Positions 41,814 through 44,578 of a DNA stretch of 44,578 bases are shown piece after piece. The notes under the pieces are model-generated. The model saw only the letters and a list, made by a program, of their open reading frames with translations, was not told the origin of the DNA and searched no databases. Source of the stretch: Gemmatimonadota bacterium (GTDB taxonomy: Bacteria > Gemmatimonadota > Gemmatimonadetes > Palauibacterales > Palauibacteraceae); contig JAJDWE010000011.1 of the NCBI GenBank assembly GCA_022825725.1, forward strand, positions 1 through 44,578, written 5' to 3'. Position 1 is the first letter of the stretch. Each line of letters begins with the position of its first letter. The translations under genes and the position numbers were made by a program.

Positions 41814-41890
41814 TGATCGGGATACGCAGCCTCAACCTTAGCGAGACGTGACCCGACCGGAAGGCGTATCCGGCTTCTTGATCCCGATCA
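41814..41890. repeat. 10-bp inverted repeat in the amidase/antitoxin intergenic region
   Basis: TGATCGGGAT (41814-41823) and ATCCCGATCA (41881-41890) are perfect complements 57 bases apart. The second arm ends two bases before the GTGCATG motif of the antitoxin promoter. It could be a pair of protein-binding sites or a long loop structure. Nothing else is recognised in 41774-41892. Confidence 0.4.
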
Positions 41891-41892
41891 CG

Positions 41893-41909
41893 GTGCATGC
41901 AAATTATGC
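41893..41909 (+). promoter_or_regulatory. Promoter/operator motif of the second toxin-antitoxin locus
   Basis: GTGCATG (41893-41899) followed after one base by AAATTATGC (41901-41909). The same two words in the same order precede the antitoxin genes at 40130 on the other strand. TATGCT here may serve as a -10 hexamer. It lies 19 bases before ATG 41929 and 43 bases before GTG 41953. Confidence 0.45.
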
Positions 41910-41952
41910 TGGTAGATGCAGTCGTCTAATGAAAGCCCTCGGAGATGACCCG

Positions 41953-42198
41953 GTGAAGACATTGACGGTGCGAGGCGTGACGGCCGAGCTGGGGCGTGCG
42001 CTGAACGATGAAAAACGGCGGCGGGGGACATCCCTTAACCAGACCGTGCTGGACCTTCTCGGGCAGAGTCTCGGTGTCGGAACTCGCCGATCACACGGAT
42101 TGCGGCGCTTCTCCGGGGGCTGGACCGACGCGGAATTCCGTGAGTTCGAGGCTGCGACCCGCGACTTCGGAAAGATCGACCCGGAAATGTGGGAATGA
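41953..42198 (+). CDS. Ribbon-helix-helix antitoxin, VapB-like (81 aa)
   Basis: KTLTVRGVTAELGRALNDEK, then RRGTSLNQTVLDLLGQSLG, is a clear ribbon-helix-helix domain (one strand, two helices). The C-terminal 35 residues, including GGWTDAEFREFE and the acidic tail, are toxin-binding in related proteins. GTG 41953 is preferred because GGAG lies eight bases upstream; ATG 41929 has no ribosome-binding site. The stop overlaps the ATG of a PIN-domain reading frame that soon ends, so this antitoxin appears to have lost its toxin. It is not similar in sequence to the duplicated antitoxins at 39557-40130. Confidence 0.75.
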   Translation: MKTLTVRGVTAELGRALNDEKRRRGTSLNQTVLDLLGQSLGVGTRRSHGLRRFSGGWTDAEFREFEAATRDFGKIDPEMWE

Positions 42199-42278
42199 GC
42201 CGCTACTGTCTTGACACATCGGCCTACCGCCGCCTGCGGAGGGGCAACGCGAGGATCGGCACCCTCCTCGTCACCTGA
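42195..42278 (+). pseudogene. Truncated VapC-type PIN toxin (27 codons)
   Basis: ATG 42195 overlaps the antitoxin stop (ATGA) and reads MSRYCLDTSAYRRLRRGN, the typical first strand and helix of a VapC PIN domain with the first catalytic Asp in CLDTSAY. It then continues ARIGTLLVT and stops at TGA 42276. A normal VapC has about 130 residues, so roughly 80 percent is missing. Twenty bases later the convergent M20 gene ends. The rest of the toxin gene was probably deleted when this junction formed. Confidence 0.7.
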
Positions 42279-42297
42279 AGCGCCGCGGCCGGGCGCA

Positions 42298-43614
42298 TCA
42301 GCCCGCCCCGGCGCGTCTGCCCGTCCCGGCGCGTCTGCCCGCGCCGGTCCTGCAGAAGCGGATCGCGGTGACGGCGAGGATCCGGGCCAGGTCGACGAGG
42401 TCGGCGGCGCGGACGCTCTCGTCGGGGCGGTGGGCCTCGCGGACGTCGCCGGGGCCGAAGAGCACCGTGGGCACGCGGCCGTGGTTGACGAGGAGCCGCA
42501 TGTCCGCGCCGTAACGCACGCCCCCGACGCGGGGTTCCGTATCGCCGAGCGACCGCACGGCGCCGGCCAGGGTGCCGACCACGGGGTCGCGCGCGTCCGT
42601 GCGGGCGGCCGCGAACTGCGCCCCGACCCATTCGACGGCGGGCGGGTGGTCGCGCAGCCATGCGTCACCGGAAGCGGCCTCGGCCACGGCGTCCTCCAGC
42701 GCGCGGCGCGCCCCGGCGAGGTCCTCTCCGGGCGCGACGCCGTAGCGACCCTCGACGACAAGGCTCTCCGCCACCGTCGAGGGCCAGATCCCCGCCCGGA
42801 GCCGTCCCATGGTCAGGGCGTACGGCAGCGCTTCCCCGCGGAACATCGGGTCGGCCACGTCGCGGTTCCGTCCGGCCTCGAGGGCCCGGAGCCGCTGGAA
42901 GATCGGAATGAACTTCTCGACCGGGTCCACGCCTTCCTCCCGCATCGCCCCGTGCGCGGCGAGGCCGGGGACGGTGAGGCGGAAGCTGAGCGCGCCGGCC
43001 TGCGCGGGCGCGATCACGAACTCCGTCGGCTCGACGACGATCGCCCCGTCGCCCGTGTGGCCGCGCTCGATGGTGGCCAGCATTCCCGAGCCGCCGTCCT
43101 CCTCGCCGATCACGCTCTGGACCTGGAGGGCGCCGTCCAGCTCGATCCCCGCGTCGCGCAGCGCCCGCACCGCCGCCAGCGCGCTGCACAGCTGCCCCTT
43201 CATGTCCACGACCCCGCGCCCGAACAGCCGCCCGCCGCGCTCTGTGAGTTCGAAGGGTGGGTGCGTCCAGCGCTCGACCTCGCCCGCGGGGACGACGTCG
43301 ACGTGGCCGTTGAGGATCAGTGTCCGGCCCTCGCCGCGGCCCATGCTGCCGACGACCCCGAGACCCTCGTGACGATCGACGTCGGCGGTGTAGGCGGGGT
43401 GCCGGCGCAGCCGCTCGAAGTCGATCTCCCACACGTCCGTCTCCAGGCCGAGATCGCGCATCTCCTCGGCCACCCGCTCCTGGGCCGGCGTCTCGCGGTT
43501 CGCAACGCTCTCGATCGCGATGAGGTCGGCGAGGAGCGCGAACAGCCGTTCCGCGTCCACCGCCTCTGCCGCGCGGTGTTCCTCGGACGACAGCGCGCCG
43601 CCGTCGCCCGGCAT
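42298..43614 (-). CDS. M20 family deacylase/peptidase, ArgE/DapE-like (438 aa)
   Basis: A two-metal aminoacylase or dipeptidase. Metal ligands are visible in LILNGHVDVVP (His and Asp), GRGVVDMKGQL (bridging Asp), GEEDGG (catalytic Glu and metal Glu), VVEPTEF and GPGDVREAHRPDES (last His). The lid domain around 185-300 is normal. I chose ATG 43614 because GGAGG lies seven bases upstream; ATG 43635 is also in frame. No signal peptide, so cytosolic. The last 18 residues are an Arg/Gly/Ala repeat (RRAGTGRRAGAG) from a short DNA repeat next to the truncated toxin. Substrate could be N-acetyl-ornithine, succinyl-diaminopimelate or a dipeptide. Confidence 0.9.
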   Translation of the reverse strand: MPGDGGALSSEEHRAAEAVDAERLFALLADLIAIESVANRETPAQERVAEEMRDLGLETDVWEIDFERLRRHPAYTADVDRHEGLGVVGSMGRGEGRTLILNGHVDVVPAGEVERWTHPPFELTERGGRLFGRGVVDMKGQLCSALAAVRALRDAGIELDGALQVQSVIGEEDGGSGMLATIERGHTGDGAIVVEPTEFVIAPAQAGALSFRLTVPGLAAHGAMREEGVDPVEKFIPIFQRLRALEAGRNRDVADPMFRGEALPYALTMGRLRAGIWPSTVAESLVVEGRYGVAPGEDLAGARRALEDAVAEAASGDAWLRDHPPAVEWVGAQFAAARTDARDPVVGTLAGAVRSLGDTEPRVGGVRYGADMRLLVNHGRVPTVLFGPGDVREAHRPDESVRAADLVDLARILAVTAIRFCRTGAGRRAGTGRRAGAG

Positions 43615-43632
43615 GGTCTCCCCTCCTGTGTT

Positions 43633-43647
43633 CATACGCGGAGTATG
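43633..43647. other. Short dyad in the M20/beta-lactamase divergent region
   Basis: CATAC (43633-43637) and GTATG (43643-43647) are perfect complements around GCGGA. It lies within the 148-base region between the two divergent starts (43614 and 43763) and could be an operator. No other promoter element is evident there. Confidence 0.25.
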
Positions 43648-43762
43648 TCACGGATCGCGTTCCCGGGGCGACCCGTCGTGGCGGTCTCGTCCGGGCGTTG
43701 CGCAATGGCTACCGTACCGGCTGGAGCGGGATCCAGCTCAAACGAACCAGGGAGTAAGATCG

Positions 43763-44578
43763 ATGCGCCTCCGGACACGTCATCACTTCACCGGGCGGGC
43801 CGCCACGAAGCGGGCAGCGACCCTGACCACGGCGACCTTTGCGATCGGGCTCGTGGCCGCCGTCCCTCTCGCAGCGCAGTCCGTCACGCCCGAGGGCGAC
43901 CCCGGCCTCGGCCGTCTTCTCGCGGAAATCGAGCGGCTGGCCCCGAGCAGCGGGGGCACCGTGGGCGTGGGCGCCGTCCACATCGAGACGGGGCGCGCCG
44001 TGTGGTTCAACGAGGACGAGCGCTTCCCGATGGCCTCGACCTACAAGGTTCCGATCGCGGTCCAACTCCTGTCACGGGTCGACCGGGGCGAGATCACGCT
44101 CGCGGACATGGTCGAACTCGAGCCCGGCGATATCCATCCGGGCAGCGGGACCATCTCGAACCTGTTCGACGACCCGGGGGTCGCGCTCTCCCTCCGGAAC
44201 CTGCTCGAACTGATGCTCCTCATCTCCGACAACAGCGCGACGGATCTCACCCTGACCGCGGCCGGAGGCCCGGACGCCGTGAATGCCCGCATGAGTGAAC
44301 TGAACGTGGACGGCCTGAGCGTGAACCGTCCGACATCCGTCCTCATCGGAGACTACTCCGGCGTCGAGACCCCGGCGGACGGACGGATTTCGATGGCGGA
44401 GTTCCGCGAGCGCGCGGGCGACGTCTCGGCCTCGGAGCGGGAGGCGGCCCGGGAGGCGTTCTCCACCGACCTGCAGGACACCTCGACGCCCCGCGCCATG
44501 GCGCACCTGCTGGCCATGACCTGGGCGGGGAAGGCGCTGGGCTCGAAGAACACGGAGGTCTTCAAGGACGTCATGCTG
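43763..44578 (+). CDS. Class A beta-lactamase-like serine hydrolase, 3' end outside the window (272 aa seen)
   Basis: A signal peptide (residues 1-39, ending AAQS) precedes a class A fold: S92-T-Y-K95 in FPMASTYKVP is the SxxK nucleophile motif and S155-D-N is the SDN motif. The spacing from SDN to R189 (34 residues) equals that from S130 to R164 in standard enzymes, but the omega-loop RxExxLN then reads RPTSVLI: the deacylating Glu166 position is T191 and Asn170 is Ile. About 37 extra residues follow before DTSTPRAMA. The KTG motif lies beyond the window. It may be a slow beta-lactamase, a penicillin-binding protein or an esterase-like relative. GGAG lies eight bases before the ATG. Confidence 0.8.
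   Translation, partial: MRLRTRHHFTGRAATKRAATLTTATFAIGLVAAVPLAAQSVTPEGDPGLGRLLAEIERLAPSSGGTVGVGAVHIETGRAVWFNEDERFPMASTYKVPIAVQLLSRVDRGEITLADMVELEPGDIHPGSGTISNLFDDPGVALSLRNLLELMLLISDNSATDLTLTAAGGPDAVNARMSELNVDGLSVNRPTSVLIGDYSGVETPADGRISMAEFRERAGDVSASEREAAREAFSTDLQDTSTPRAMAHLLAMTWAGKALGSKNTEVFKDVML

Noticed and set aside
1-44578. tRNA, rRNA or CRISPR array
   Set aside because: No cloverleaf with CCA-type acceptor, no rRNA-like stretch and no regularly spaced repeat series was found by reading.
1-44578. Insertion sequence, transposase, integrase or prophage
   Set aside because: No DDE/DEDD transposase, recombinase or phage structural protein is encoded; only the toxin-antitoxin loci hint at mobility.

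Overview
The window is GC-rich on both strands, densely coded and bacterial. Its gene mix suggests a member of the Gemmatimonadota or a similar heterotroph, possibly from an uncultivated lineage: a sortilin/BNR-repeat exoprotein, a PIG-L deacetylase with a solute symporter, many secreted lipoprotein hydrolases, a cyanobacterial/plastid-type IspH and a class A beta-lactamase-like protein. This is inferred from gene content only; there is no rRNA or tRNA gene to anchor it. No gap between genes exceeds 300 bases.

Region 1 (1-6200): the 5' end of an Nfu-type Fe-S scaffold gene on the minus strand, then a plus-strand operon of secreted PIG-L deacetylase, sodium:solute symporter and GH4 glycosidase. 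These look like one glycoconjugate salvage route (deacetylate outside, import, cleave inside). Region 2 (6200-12850): a small zinc-ribbon protein divergent from a kynureninase-like aminotransferase, a four-helix membrane protein, then a minus-strand acyl-CoA dehydrogenase/hydratase pair divergent from a two-gene TPP decarboxylase resembling sulfopyruvate decarboxylase, and ispH. Region 3 (12850-18430): lon (with an unusual leader and an acidic insert), a HAD phosphatase, phosphofructokinase and Mn-type superoxide dismutase.

Region 4 (18600-25500): a lipoprotein of unknown role, a solitary 4-hydroxybenzoyl-CoA-reductase-type FAD/[4Fe-4S] subunit, an inositol-monophosphatase-family enzyme translationally coupled to an amidohydrolase-fold lipoprotein that has lost its metal ligands, a CYTH-CHAD protein and a PLP aminotransferase. 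Region 5 (25500-29760): a PiT-type phosphate transporter with a start-codon problem, a DoxX-like protein and DsbD. Region 6 (29800-39050): exported proteins, namely a beta-propeller fused to a TraB/EreA-like domain, M19 dipeptidase, a TolB-like propeller lipoprotein, gamma-glutamyltransferase and the large BNR protein. Several of these suit peptide and glutathione scavenging.

Region 7 (39150-44578): two VapBC-like toxin-antitoxin loci on either side of a secreted amidase. One carries a duplicated antitoxin gene; the other has an intact antitoxin but only the first 27 codons of its PIN toxin. Both are preceded by the same short AT-rich motif pair (GTGCATG, then AAATTATGC). An M20 deacylase and the 5' part of a beta-lactamase-like gene close the window.

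The most interesting items are the paired toxin-antitoxin loci with shared promoter motifs, the propeller/TraB-like fusion, the metal-less amidohydrolase, the orphan HcrB-like subunit, and the structured lon leader with its tandem repeat.
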